Assembly: GCA_032622095.1 (NCBI GenBank) | Contig: CP136066.1 | Location: forward strand, 196,962,816 to 197,026,815 | Direction: 5' to 3' | Origin: Siphonodentalium dalli | Taxonomy: Eukaryota > Mollusca > Scaphopoda > Gadilida > Siphonodentaliidae | DNA length: 64,000 bases | In this document: positions 43,140-55,694 of the stretch, piece after piece | How positions within the stretch are numbered: the stretch's first letter is position 1 | Layout of the letters: every line of letters begins with the position of its first letter | The notes under the pieces: model-generated | What the model was told of the DNA's origin: nothing | Seen by the model: the letters and a program-made list of their open reading frames with translations, nothing else | Databases searched by the model: none | Made by a program: the position numbers and the translations under genes

Positions 43140-45356
43140 ATGGGTGACAATACGGACGAGCAATACACCATAACTGACATATCTAACAGTATATCTACTG
43201 GAGTGCTTTTCGACGATGATCACGTTCCTTGTGCTCAGCAATTAAACCTCCTCGTTCGTCTGACAATGAAAACATCACACAATCAAGTAACACGAGCAGC
43301 ATTGTCGATGACAGCCATAGTCCACGTGCATACCTTGAACTGCCAGTAAATAAATTGATAGGATCATTCAGACAACGGGAGAAGGGACCCCAGGCATTTG
43401 ATTCGAGTGCAAATTACCTACTTTGGTTGATGCAAGTACGCATAACACAACGAAGCAGAAAATAACTGAGTGTTTAGTCCACGAATCAGGTGATGATGAC
43501 ACTATATTGAAACAAATCCGTATATATGCCTTCTCACAGGCAAGGTTGATGTCATCATTCCCATTCGACGAATTTGCAACTCTCAAGATACGCAGGAAAG
43601 GCGATACAACGATTCCCGAAAAGTTAGCTTCAGATATCTATGATATCGCAAGATTCTTAATCGACGAAGATGTGGCAATTCTCACTGATCTAATAAGTAA
43701 GGGAAATCGCAGAGAGAGGGAAAAACATAACAACGTCGACACTGATCAGTCATGCACACAACCTGCAAATTCTTCGCAAATTGATAATGGCCCAGCATCA
43801 AACTCTTTCATTCTGACGGCGATCACAAATTTGCAGCGTGATGTTGCTTTGTTAAAACAAGATAATATAACTCTCAAGAAAATCATTGAAAATGACATTC
43901 CAAATATTACAGGACGCGTTGCGCGTGTTGAAGCACTCATTGGAGATATCGAAAACGTGGGTACAAGCGAAAATGATAATGATGACTGTCAAACAATCGC
44001 GGGACATATAGATACGCTAACAGATATCGTAGCAGATACCAAACAGGCAGTGCTATTTCAAGCTGATTATATTGAAAGAGTTGAGAGCGACAAAGTGACA
44101 GGTGTAGCAAGATTAAAATCGGACATAAAGCTAATTAGAGGTGACATAACGGACATAAACGAAGATTTGAAAGGGGTCGATCAAAGAATTACGTCCCAAG
44201 CAGGCTCGCTCGGGTCACTGAAAGAACAACAAAAGAAATCAAAACTGACAAACAAAAACGATAAACACAATAATGAGGATGTTGATAATGGTCTCCAAAA
44301 AGTGAAAAACAGAATTGGTTCGGGTTTCGACGGTGTTAAAAAAGCCTTAACCCTTTACCCAACAAACCGGCCAAATAAAGCTTCAACAGCCTAAAATATC
44401 TTCGGTCTGTCTCAATAGAACCATACAAATATGGATATCATTTGAACCGGCTCCTTGACCACATTGTGATAGTTACAGTTATGCCCTGTGCCAATGCATT
44501 CTCTTATATATGCGAGTCGACCATAGGTCGCCTCGCATATATAAGAGAATGCATTGGCCTAAAAAAAAATCTTTTTTTAACACTTTTTACCATTTTTTCT
44601 TACATTCTTTAACAATTTTATAATTTTTAATGTGTTAAGCCAATGCATTCTCTTATATATGCGAGGCGACCTATGGTCGACTCGCATATATAAGAGAATG
44701 CATTGGCACAGGGCCGTTCTGTTGGGTAAAGGGTTAAACCAATTTGGAGAGTTGATATGTAAGCAGATGTATAATGTAGTTATGTTTATCAAAGAGTCCG
44801 CGATAAAACAGAAACACAAAGACGAAATTACAGTCACCAAAAACTTGAAACAGGACAACAATAGTAATGGTAATAGTTATATAACAGTCGACGATTATAG
44901 ACTATATACCCTGACGACGACATACGTGCATAGCACAGAGATCGTTCTTACCGTGATACAAAACCAGATAAACACACCAACATGTATAAATGAAATGAAC
45001 ATGTAAATACAAATGAAACTAAGACTCACAATGAACCAGAATAAACGTCGGTAGACTCAAACAAATACTACTATATGCACAGAAATTCGGGGCCATTGTA
45101 TACCAAGAGACTATTTGTAAGCAATATAGCAGGATGGGTGGATGCAGAAACAATCGCTGAGCATTTGTACTCTAAAAACATTAAATTCATCGTGATCAAA
45201 ATGTCCTATTATCGCAACAAAAAATATGGAGGATATTCTGCAAGGGTTAACGTAGATGAAACACAAACTGACGTGGTTAAGGGAGATAATTTATGGCCAT
45301 CACAAAATATCCACACATCTGATTGGAATCCTCCTCAGGAGAACAATGAGTACTGA
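43140..45356 (+). pseudogene. LINE ORF1, coiled-coil type, frameshifted and interrupted
   Basis: It starts near 43140 (MGDNTDEQYTI), shifts frame at about 43230 and 43420, then runs openly to 44346. It contains a long heptad-like region (about 43840-44250) typical of ORF1 coiled coils. A TTAA MITE (44347-44737) then interrupts it. The frame resumes after it, and a last piece (45075-45356) has the GPLYTKRLFVSNIAG...LWPSQ stretch seen at the end of such ORF1 proteins, an RNA-binding-like fold by family inference. Removing the MITE and one TTAA leaves the frame open across the site. At least two frameshifts make it non-functional. Confidence 0.75.
44347..44737 (-). mobile_element. composite palindromic MITE, TTAA family, copy g (inside LINE ORF1)
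   Basis: TTAA (44347-44350, 44734-44737) flanks 383 bp in reverse orientation to copy a. The host coding frame reads through if the element and one TTAA are removed, which independently confirms the element boundaries. Confidence 0.95.
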
Positions 45357-45520
45357 AGTATCGTAATTTAGTGTTGGATAGTATACATTATATGTGTCTG
45401 ACTATATAATCCATGTACACATGCACCATGTTTATTGTATTGCACATTATATGCATATTTTTTGTTCACATTCATACAACACCACAAACTGAGAAGTGTC
45501 TCATATATCATAACACAATG

Positions 45521-46300
45521 CTACACCTCGCTACGTGGAATGTGTCTGGCATTAAAGGCAGTGGAGGCTACTTGTCCTCTATGCTATCTAAGCAAGAATT
45601 TCATTTTGTTGGAATAAGCGAACATTGGTTGTCCCAACATAACGTTTGGTTTCTTAACAGAATAAGCCCGTATTACGATTGATAGGCAGTTTGTGACTTT
45701 ACTCAAAGACTCCCCATTCAAAGAGGGAGAAACAAAGGCGGTGTCGCCATTTTCTGTCACACAAATTATGCCAACGTTGTGTCGCAGATAGAACTGAACG
45801 ATGACAGGTTAATTGGAATGCAAGTTCAAATGGTTACTAATAATTTTACATGTATATTCCAAGTTTATCTACCATCCACAAATACAAGTGTAGATGCATA
45901 TGAGCAATACATTCAGAAAATTAGTGACCTCATTGATGTATACGGATCACTTGGTCGGGTAATATTCATGGGACATTTTAATGGAAACTTTGATAAAAAT
46001 GACAAAAGAAATACAATATTCAAAGATTGTGTTAAAACAAAACAATATTTTTCTGCGAACCACGAACATTGTCCGACAAAGAGACTCACAACATGTGCAT
46101 CTTATAGTGGTACCGGTCAATCAATAATTGATCATTTCTTACTCCACAATAATGACAAACATCTTATTCACTCATGTGATGTTATTGATGATAATTCTCT
46201 AGATGTTTCGAACCACAGGCCATTGACGATTTCATCAGAGATACCGATAAATCAAGATATATTGAAAAGTAATATGAATACATCTTCGCGTTTCAATTGA
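45521..46300 (+). pseudogene. LINE ORF2, apurinic-type endonuclease domain, decayed
   Basis: The frame opens at LATWNVSGIKG, followed by VGISEHWL (catalytic Glu). It stops in frame near 45680 (PYYD*). It continues in another frame with NKGGVAIFCH, then IFMGHFNGN where families have G-D-F-N, then SIIDHFL, and VSNHRPL where families have S-D-H. Two catalytic Asp residues are thus replaced. It belongs to the same LINE as the ORF1 relic upstream. Confidence 0.8.
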
Positions 46301-46449
46301 AAAAAATTCAAGTCTGACTTGAGTATTCTTTCAAATTATCAGACAACATTAGCAAATCGTATATCAACACTCAAATTTCGCACAGAAACGACGTTTCTGA
46401 ATCATATCAATGCATAGTCTCGGCTATCAATGATGCATCAGAAAATGCT

Positions 46450-48008
46450 TTGCCCCGAAAGAAATTTCATAAACATTTGAAACCATTTTGGACGCCAAAT
46501 TTTTTGCTCTCCGGTGGCTATTGCACTGTGAGATATAACGACGTTACACCCATATTAATACAAATTTATCAAGGAACAAGGCAGGGGGGGGGGATATGCT
46601 CCCCGAAATTTTACATGGTCTACGTTGACGAACTGATCACATTACTATCAAAGTCAATGTATAGCTTTCATATGGAATCAATTAATTGTACATGCCCAAC
46701 TCACGCTGATGGCATGGTACTTTTATCACTAACTGAACGTGGTTTGCATTCACTTATCAATATGTGTTTGAGTTATAGCTATACATGGCGTTACACGTAT
46801 AACACATCTAATTCTGTAATAATGGTACTTAATGAGACAAAGACGCAATCCGATAAGTGTAAACGCCAATGGATCATGGGGTCTGAACACCTTAAAGAAG
46901 TGGACAGTACAGTCCACCTGTGAATCCCAATTGCGAAGTATAAACAAACAAATAATTTTATCGCACATGTATGTGACAAACTGAGAAGCACATTCCTTAT
47001 GCTGTCGAATTCTGGCTTATATGCTGGAGGTCTAACTCCTCTGAGTTCCTCACTAATATATAAATCAGTCATTTTGCCAAGAGCGTTGTTCGGCACGGAG
47101 CTATTGTGGAATATAACCCAAAATGAAGTTCTTAAAATAGAAATAACTCATAGATTTTGCATAAAACGATACAGGGATTCAAACCCAGGACCCGGACCGA
47201 CATCGCTCTTGGCTTACTTGGAATTCACTCAATAGAATTCTACACAAATAAAAAGAAAATGTCACTATTATCATCCCTGTGCAATGTTGAATGCAACAAT
47301 AACAAAACTGTTAAATAAGTTTTCTTTCACAGAATGTATGAATACACTCGTTTGTAATCCACTGAGTCTCGTTTATCTTGTTCTAAAAACTACTTTTGTG
47401 ACATTATGCAAATATTTGATCAATATGACTTATCGAATTACCTTTACCAATTTGTCACAGAGTCTTTTTTTCCGGACAAAAACTCGTGGAAACATATTTT
47501 TAACACAGGAATGGAAACATCACGCGCGGATGCGTGGAAATCAAGAACAAATTATGACCCAAGTGTTTCTCTCTTCAATAGAATACACACATAATTATGT
47601 ATGTCCTATGTTTGGCGCCTATGTAAATTATATCCAGAAGACAAGACCATGTATCTCACAATTGGCAAATTGATAAGCCAAATAGGAATCAACAGAGAAA
47701 TTTCATGTACGAACTGTGGTTCTACCACGACCGACATTTTGTCTTATATATTCATTGATTGTACGGCCATGTTTTCGTTTAGAAATGAGATGGAATATTT
47801 TATTATGTATGCACTTGGGATTAATGCCTACATCAAATACGAATCGCTCTCAGGAGAAGCCAAATTAAGTGTGCTCCTTGGAAACTTATCAGAAATTGAG
47901 AGCGATATAATGATTGAAGATGACGACATTCCAATTATAATTAAAAAAAATGTTGTCAAAATGTGGCAAGCTTATTACCTATATGCTGGTATGACCGGTG
48001 TTACTTAA
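46450..48008 (+). pseudogene. LINE ORF2, partial reverse transcriptase and C-terminal region
   Basis: The endonuclease-RT linker joins abruptly to RT motif B (QGTRQGGGICSPKFY), so motifs before it are deleted. The motif C position reads HADG instead of Y-A-D-D, so the catalytic site is lost. The frame stops at 46921, then resumes in other frames with thumb-like text (LRSTFLMLSNSGLYAGGL), RTRTDIALGLLGIHSIEF, and the C-terminal CTNCGSTTTDILSYIFIDC knuckle to 48008. It resembles the relic at 6.7-7.7 kb in its overall plan. The part from 46491 on is duplicated at 52560. Confidence 0.82.
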
Positions 48009-48583
48009 TATAGTGCACATCGACCTTCTTTTTATTCATACATATATTGCCCACTATACTATTGTCATCGAAATGAATATGTCACATATAATTATATATA
48101 TACCTCACTATACCTCACTTTAACTATATACGTGACACCTTATGGTCGCATCCAGGACATATGATATCCAGGTTATAATACGTCTCCAATTCTCACACGA
48201 ATTATATTATATTGAAAACGCACTTGCTTTATAAAACCATTCAATTATGCAAATAAATAGTGTAAGTTGTGTGTGTCTGTGCGTGTTGGTGCGTGCGTCC
48301 CATTCGGTCAGGATCAGTTGGCCAGTAGGATTACAATCGAATGCTTCAGTATCCTGCGCGTCCAGGTGCACGTGCGTGCGGTTGCCATACACCAATGTGT
48401 GCCGTTGTGGATGCGCCCCTATGTGTGCGTACCCTACGGCAACGAAATGGCGTTCGGATGCATTACTACCGCGTGTATCATGCCGAACAGTACGTGACGG
48501 TACGTGTATGTGGGCGCGAAGACCCAACTCCATGCAGAATGACATATATATCATATAAGAGAATACATTGGCCCAACAATAGT
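48009..48583. other. spacer with a palindrome-module remnant
   Basis: TATAAGAGAATACATTGGCC at 48554-48573 is a half-arm of the palindrome module with one change. The open frames over the G/T-rich stretch 48250-48540 are compositional. It is duplicated at 54080-54655. Confidence 0.5.
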
Positions 48584-48876
48584 AAGTCAATTGGTGAATT
48601 ATTTTTATGCCTAACAACTCAGATAGCCTTTCACAAGACCTACATATCCAAGTCTGGTATAGTGCTGTACTGCTTGTTTGTGTGTATATATATATATTTG
48701 GAAAGTGTGGAGGGCACTGGCACAGGTCGGTTATCCGATTTCTTATGTAATTATTTCTATGGAACTAGCTAAATTTTGTTAGGTTGTGTCGGAAATTGAC
48801 ATAAAATATTGTGTTGAGCACAAACAAAGGATAATGATGTTGAAATTGCTAAAAAGCTAATTGAACTGCGTGTTAA

Positions 48877-49497
48877 TCAAGGTCTGAGTCTAGATCGAAC
48901 GAGCATATCTCTCAAACTGGGATTTTTCTTGTAGGCAATAATCACCCGTTTGTCGAGAGGCTCGGTCAATTTAGTATTTAATAATGCAAAGTTTTTTCTG
49001 AAAATGTTTGCGATTTCCACATTTCTACGATTGTAGATCAGAGGAAAGCACAAGAAATTTCGAGAAACACCTTTGTAGTCAATGTTAAGTCCGAACGGAA
49101 GATATGTTTTAAGTACGCCCATCCAATGATTTTCGCGTTCTAGGCGTATTGAATCGGTTTGGTCTTCGTCGGCTAGAATTGGTGTCTGTTCTATTGGCTG
49201 AAAGCTGAAATGGGATTTAATGTCATGATTAGATGAGTTGAAATGATAGGAAATTTGCATGTCGAGTTTTTTGCGAACACTGGAAAGATGATTAGACATT
49301 CTAACTTTGAGAGAGGTTTTTGTTTGTCCAACATATTGTATACGGCATCTTTTGCATGTGATTAAGTAAATTACATTTTTAGAATCACAATTAAGTTCGC
49401 TATGCATTTGATACGATATGCGTGTTTGTTCGCTGGTGAAAGTGTTACTAGTATTGAGATATCCCATTGTATTGATGTAACATCGTTTTTGTGACAT
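48877..49497 (-). pseudogene. Penelope-like GIY-YIG endonuclease domain
   Basis: The stretch NVIYLITCKRCRIQYVGQTK, followed by a region with a conserved Arg (LKVRMSNH) and LSSVRKKLD, is the GIY-YIG nuclease of Penelope-like elements, with the YLI...YVG pair. It follows the RT with a frame change near 49500-49600. The piece encodes about 206 residues and ends at 48877. Confidence 0.9.
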
Positions 49498-49622
49498 AAT
49501 GAGGCTGAACCATTACCCAACACCGGCCGATTGTGCCGTATCATTGTTGGCTCAGTCGATGTTGGGTCACGGCGTAACGATTCCAATTCTCTGAGAGTTT
49601 CGGACTTTACTTGGCGCAGTAG

Positions 49623-51034
49623 TCAACTAGAGTAGCCGCGAGGTCGTAAAGCCTGGAAAAGCACTGAACAAGCTTGATTTAGGTCGCTTCTGTTCGTGCA
49701 GTTCCGGTGATATCGAATTATTTGAGATTTAATCAATCCATTGAAATGTTTTGGCGGATGGAAAGATTTACGATGAAGTAGCTGGTGAGAATCCGTTGGT
49801 TTCGTAAAAAGTTTTGTATCTAAAATGTTGCATGATGTAAATTGTGGGCCCTTAAATATTGTTAAATCAAGGAAATCAATGCTGGTTCGCGATATTGATT
49901 CTTTGAGTTTGATTGATTCGTCATGACTGTTCAAGATGTCCAAGAACACCCTAAACTCATCCAGACCATGAGTCCAAATGATAAATATGTCGTCCAAGAA
50001 TCTATAATAGGCTAATGGTTGTTTATCACATTTGGCTAGGGCGCCTTTCTCCCACTCTGCAACAAAAATTGAGGCAAAATTAGGACTAAACTTCTTGCCC
50101 ATACTACAGCCGGATACCTGTAAATAATATCGTCCATTAAATTCAAAGTCATTCCCTTTAAGGGACAGTTCTAATAATTGAAGTATTTCATCTCCAGGTC
50201 TATGAGGATCATGGTGAAAATCAAATGCATTCTTAATTGACTTTAATCCGGCATCGATTCCAATATTTGTATACATAGATTCCACGTCGAGACTAATTAG
50301 GTAAGCAGAAGATGGGACTTCACTTTTCGACAATTTAATGAGGAAGTCCTGCGTGTCTTTTAGCTCGGATGGCGGGTAGCAATTGGTTTCAAATAGAAAT
50401 CAATAAACTCCGAAATGTGGTAGGACTCCGAGCCGACGTCAGAGATAATCGGGCGTCCGGGAGGTGTGTATGGATTAGTCCAACAGCTCAAAGGTTTATG
50501 TATTTTAGGAAGCAAATAAAATGTCCTATTATTGGATTCAGGTTTTGCAATTAGATACTGAACATGTTTTTTCTTTAAAACGTCCTGGTCCAGCAAGCTT
50601 TTGAGAATGAGATTGAATTTTAAAACATTGGATTTCCAAATTGGCTCATCCAATGGTTTGTAATATTTAGTGTTGCTTAATTGGCGCGTCGCTTCTAGAA
50701 TGTAATTTTCTTTAGACATGATGACGAGCGAGCTGCCTTTGTCACAAGGTTTGATTACAATGTTTTTATTGCTGCGAAGGGTTTTTAGTGCAGTTCTTTC
50801 AACTTTAGTGAGGTTATCCTCGTTGTGAAATTTTGGTAAATTTGTAATGTCGGTTTTGACTAAGCCAGCGACCTCGGGAATTGAGTTGTCAATCTGGCGA
50901 TCAGTGGGGGTCCACATCGAAGGTTCTTTAAATTGATCTTTTAAACCTGTCGAATTGCGAAAGAAATCAGCCATAGCTGTTACTTCCCTAAATTGCATGC
51001 TTGCTGGACCGCCGTTCATTTCCATGGCATACAT
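49623..51034 (-). pseudogene. Penelope-like reverse transcriptase (N-terminal piece missing), one frameshift
   Basis: The first frame (51034-50360) has the Penelope signatures NIVIKPCDKGSSLVIM, FYLLPKIHKPL and PPGRPIISDVGS, then a frameshift at about 50360. The second (50333-49623) has RT motif A (YLISLDVESMYTNI), motif B-like GCSMGKKFSPNFA and motif C (YYRFLDDIFIIW), so all three catalytic Asp are kept. The frameshift is shared by both duplicate copies. The N-terminal RT region lies beyond the foldback element in unit B. Poseidon or Neptune affinity cannot be decided by eye. Confidence 0.9.
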
Positions 51035-51035
51035 A

Positions 51036-52559
51036 GGTCCGAATCGGCATCTCCAGTTTAGACCTAGTTTAAACTACCAGTTTAAACTGGGTTTTAGTAG
51101 TAAAACCAAGTTTTTCTCCACCGCTGGGACCACATGGATTTGGTCGAGGCAATGCATTGTCCGGTCACGCGACCTGTTGTCGCTATATAATCTCCTAATC
51201 AGGGGATTAACCCGTGCGCTTTGAGAAATCACGACGAATGCACGGTCTGTTGTATAGCGGTTAGATATTATCTAATATCATGAACGAACATGACTTTTGG
51301 AACTCAAAAATATCTCTTGAGGGCATGGGTGGGGGCCTGCCACAAATACCCCATAGAAACACCACCACCCCGGGGTGTACCATCCGGACGGGTGAAAATG
51401 GGGTATGGACCATTTTTGAGAACGGGAAGGATTTCGGCGAATTTGACGGCATGAATGGGTGGCTCACCCAAAATACCCGATAGAAACATCACCCCTCACC
51501 CCGGGATAACAGGGGTGTGGACCATTTTCGAGAACGGTAAGGATTTAGGCTAATTAATTTGGCAGCAGGAGTGGGTAGCACGATCAAAATACACCATAGA
51601 ACCACCCCCTACCCACCCCTCACCGGGGGGGTGGGTGCCACCCGAGGAGGTGGAAATTGGGTACACCCAAATACCGAATAGAAACACCCCAACCATCACC
51701 CCGGGGAAGGGTACCTCAAATAACCCATATAAACACCCCACCCCTCACATCCGGGCGGGGTGGGGTGGGTTACCACCCGAGGGGTGAAGATTGGATATGA
51801 ACCATGTTCGAGAACGGTAAGGATTTGACGACAGGGGTGTGTGGCCCGCTCCAAATATCCCCTATAGACACCCTACCCTCATCCCTGGAGTATGGAGCAT
51901 TTTATTCATTATTCGCCAAAACATGCCTCTGTTGGTCAATATTACGGCATGTGTATGTGGCCCGCCCCAAATACCCCATAGAAACACACCCACCCTGGGG
52001 TATGGAGCATTTTATTCATTATTCGCAAAAACATGCCTCTGTTGGTCAATATTACGGCATGTGTAGGTGGCCCGCCCCAAATACCCCATAGAAACACACC
52101 CACCCCTCACCCGGGTGTCGGAATGGGGTATGGACCGTTATCGAGAACGGTACGGATTTCGGCCAATATGACGTCATTGGTGGGCGGCCCGCCCTCAAAT
52201 ATAGTCCATAGAAACACCGCCACCCTCACCACGGGTGCTTCTACCCGAGCGGGTGAAAATGGGGTCCGGTGGGGGTTGGGGTGTTTCTATGGGGGGGATT
52301 TGGGATGTGCCATCCACCGATCTCGAAAATGGTCCATACCCCATTTCACCCCATCGGGGTGGTACCCCCGGGTGAGGGTGTTTATAGGGGGTAGTTGGAG
52401 CGGGCTACCCACACTGCTGACGTCAAATTGACCGAAATCCTTACCGTTCTCGAAAATGGTCCATACCCCATTTTCACCTCCTGTGGTGGTTCCCCCAGCG
52501 TTCAGGGGTGGGCTGTTTCTATGAGACATTTGAGCGGGCCATCCATCAATGCCGTCAAT
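51036..52559 (+). mobile_element. foldback element, left arm only (unit A, cut by the tandem duplication)
   Basis: It begins at GGTCCGAATCGGCATCTC, then AAACTGGG-type repeats (51058-51110). From about 51310 come GC-rich units (CCATAGAAACACC, GAACGGTAAGGATTT) of roughly 110-160 bp, which turn to the opposite orientation at about 52265. It stops at the duplication join. Confidence 0.85.
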
Positions 52560-54079
52560 GACGCCAAATTTTTTGCTCTCCGGTGGCTATTGCACTGTGA
52601 GATATAACGACGTTACACCCATATTAATACAAATTTATCAAGGAACAAGGCAGGGGGGGGGGGGATATGCTCCCCGAAATTTTACATGGTCTACGTTGAC
52701 GAACTGATCACATTACTATCAAAGTCAATGTATAGCTTTCATATGGAATCAATTAATTGTACATGCCCAACTCACGCTGATGGCATGGTACTTTTATCAC
52801 TAACTGAACGTGGTTTGCATTCACTTATCAATATGTGTTTGAGTTATAGCTATACATGGCGTTACACGTATAACACATCTAAATCTGTAATAATGGTACT
52901 TAATGAGACAAAGACGCAATCCGATAAGTGTAAACGCCAATGGATCATGGGGTCTGAACACCTTAAAGAAGTGGACAGTACAGTCCACCTGTGAATCCCA
53001 ATTGCGAAGTATAAACAAACAAATAATTTTATCGCACATGTATGTGACAAACTGAGAAGCACATTCCTTATGCTGTCGAATTCTGGCTTATATGCTGGAG
53101 GTCTAACTCCTCTGAGTTCCTCACTAATATATAAATCAGTCATTTTGCCAAGAGCGTTGTTCGGCACGGAGCTATTGTGGAATATAACCCAAAATGAAGT
53201 TCTTAAAATAGAAATAACTCATAGATTTTGCATAAAACGATACAGGGATTCGAACCCAGGACCCGGACCGACATCGCTCTTGGCTTACTTGGAATTCACT
53301 CAATAGAATTCTACACAAATAAAAAGAAAATGTCACTATTATCATCCCTGTGCAATGTTGAATGCAACAATAACAAAACTGTTAAATAAGTTTTCTTTCA
53401 CAGAATGTATGAATACACTCGTTTGTAATCCACTGAGTCTCGTTTATCTTGTTCTAAAAACTACTTTTGTGACATTATGCAAATATTTGATCAATATGAC
53501 TTATCGAATTACCTTTACCAATTTGTCACAGAGTCTTTTTTTCCGGACAAAAACTCGTGGAAACATATTTTTAACACAGGAATGGAAACATCACGCGCGG
53601 ATGCGTGGAAATCAAGAACAAATTATGACCCAAGTGTTTCTCTCTTCAATAGAATACACACATAATTATGTATGTCCTATGTTTGGCGCCTATGTAAATT
53701 ATATCCAGAAGACAAGACCATGTATCTCACAATTGGCAAATTGATAAGCCAAATAGGAATCAACAGAGAAATTTCATGTACGAACTGTGGTTCTACCACG
53801 ACCGACATTTTGTCTTATATATTCATTGATTGTACGGCCATGTTTTCGTTTAGAAATGAGATGGAATATTTTATTATGTATGCACTTGGGATTAATGCCT
53901 ACATCAAATACGAATCGCTCTCAGGAGAAGCCAAATTAAGTGTGCTCCTTGGAAACTTATCAGAAATTGAGAGCGATATAATGATTGAAGATGACGACAT
54001 TCCAATTATAATTAAAAAAAATGTTGTCAAAATGTGGCAAGCTTATTACCTATATGCTGGTATGACCGGTGTTACTTAA
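52560..54079 (+). pseudogene. LINE ORF2 partial RT and C-terminal region (unit B copy)
   Basis: It duplicates 46491-48008. It has lost everything before RT motif B at the duplication join, so it has no ORF1 or endonuclease. The same HADG change and frameshifts are present, so they predate the duplication. Confidence 0.9.
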
Positions 54080-54948
54080 TATAGTGCACATCGACCTTCT
54101 TTTTATTCATACATATATTGCCCACTATACTATTGTCATCGAAATGAATATGTCACATATAATTATATATATACCTCACTATACCTCACTTTAACTATAT
54201 ACGTGACACCTTATGGTCGCATCCAGGACATATGATATCCAGGTTATAATACGTCTCCAATTCTCACACGAATTATATTATATTGAAAACGCACTTGCTT
54301 TATAAAACCATTCAATTATGCAAATAAATAGTGTAAGTTGTGTGTGTCTGTGCGTGTTGGTGCGTGCGTCCCATTCGGTCAGGATCAGTTGGCCAGTAGG
54401 ATTACAATCGAATGCTTCAGTATCCTGCGCGTCCAGGTGCACGTGCGTGCGGTTGCCATACACCAATGTGTGCCGTTGTGGATGCGCCCCTATGTGTGCG
54501 TACCCTACGGCAACGAAATGGCGTTCGGATGCATTACTACCGCGTGTATCATGCCGAACAGTACGTGACGGTACGTGTATGTGGGCGCGAAGACCCAACT
54601 CCATGCAGAATGACATATATATCATATAAGAGAATACATTGGCCCAACAATAGTAAGTCAATTGGTGAATTATTTTTATGCCTAACAACTCAGATAGCCT
54701 TTCACAAGACCTACATATCCAAGTCTGGTATAGTGCTGTACTGCTTGTTTGTGTGTATATATATATATTTGGAAAGTGTGGAGGGCACTGGCACAGGTCG
54801 GTTATCCGATTTCTTATGTAATTATTTCTATGGAACTAGCTAAATTTTGTTAGGTTGTGTCGGAAATTGACATAAAATATTGTGTTGAGCACAAACAAAG
54901 GATAATGATGTTGAAATTGCTAAAAAGCTAATTGAACTGCGTGTTAAT

Positions 54949-55569
54949 CAAGGTCTGAGTCTAGATCGAACGAGCATATCTCTCAAACTGGGATTTTTCT
55001 TGTAGGCAATAATCACCCGTTTGTCGAGAGGCTCGGTCAATTTAGTATTTAATAATGCAAAGTTTTTTCTGAAAATGTTTGCGATTTCCACATTTCTACG
55101 ATTGTAGATCAGAGGAAAGCACAAGAAATTTCGAGAAACACCTTTGTAGTCAATGTTAAGTCCGAACGGAAGATATGTTTTAAGTACGCCCCATCCAATG
55201 ATTTTCGCGTTCTAGGCGTATTGAATCGGTTTGGTCTTCGTCGGCTAGAATTGGTGTCTGTTCTATTGGCTGAAAGCTGAAATGGGATTTAATGTCATGA
55301 TTAGATGAGTTGAAATGATAGGAAATTTGCATGTCGAGTTTTTTGCGAACACTGGAAAGATGATTAGACATTCTAACTTTGAGAGAGGTTTTTGTTTGTC
55401 CAACATATTGTATACGGCATCTTTTGCATGTGATTAAGTAAATTACATTTTTAGAATCACAATTAAGTTCGCTATGCATTTGATACGATATGCGTGTTTG
55501 TTCGCTGGTGAAAGTGTTACTAGTATTGAGATATCCCATTGTATTGATGTAACATCGTTTTTGTGACAT
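54949..55569 (-). pseudogene. Penelope-like GIY-YIG endonuclease (unit B), extra frameshift
   Basis: It matches the unit A domain, but one extra C at about 55188 truncates the frame at 55180, after 129 residues. This may be a real mutation or a sequencing error in a C-run. Confidence 0.88.
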
Positions 55570-55694
55570 AATGAGGCTGAACCATTACCCAACACCGGCC
55601 GATTGTGCCGTATCATTGTTGGCTCAGTCGATGTTGGGTCACGGCGTAACGATTCCAATTCTCTGAGAGTTTCGGTCTTTACTTGGCGCAGTAG

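Larger units (their letters stand above)
48584..51036 (-). mobile_element. Penelope-like element, unit A copy, 5' part missing
   Basis: Read on the minus strand it holds the RT (51034-49623), the GIY-YIG endonuclease (49497-48877) and a 3' flank. The flank, 48584-48676, is also present upstream of the element in unit B (60394-60488) in the same orientation, as expected for pseudo-LTRs. The 5' end is cut by the foldback element starting at about 51036. Confidence 0.85.
46491..52559. repeat. 6.07-kb tandem duplication, unit A
   Basis: Unit A is 6069 bp and unit B (52560-58632) 6073 bp. They abut directly and share all features. Only a handful of differences were noticed: G-run length near 46590/52660, A/T at 46812/52882, A/G at 47182/53252, one extra C at about 55188 and one extra G at about 58341. 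The join at 52559/52560 has no obvious microhomology. Confidence 0.95.

Noticed and set aside
47165-47235. Minus-strand GGGTTCGAATCC-like B box and RDSNPGP peptide in the LINE, suggesting a tRNA or SINE
   Set aside because: The true LINE frame reads IQGFKPRTRTDIALGLLGIH through the same bases, and no cloverleaf or A box fits; the tRNA-like text is coincidental.
48207-48772. Overlapping open frames on both strands (103-143 codons)
   Set aside because: The stretch is G/T-rich with few stops in any frame; they overlap each other and show no domain.
51804-52529. Proline/glycine-rich open frames in the GC-rich block (also 57876-58907)
   Set aside because: They follow the tandem DNA units in both orientations and have no recognisable domain; they come from the foldback arms.
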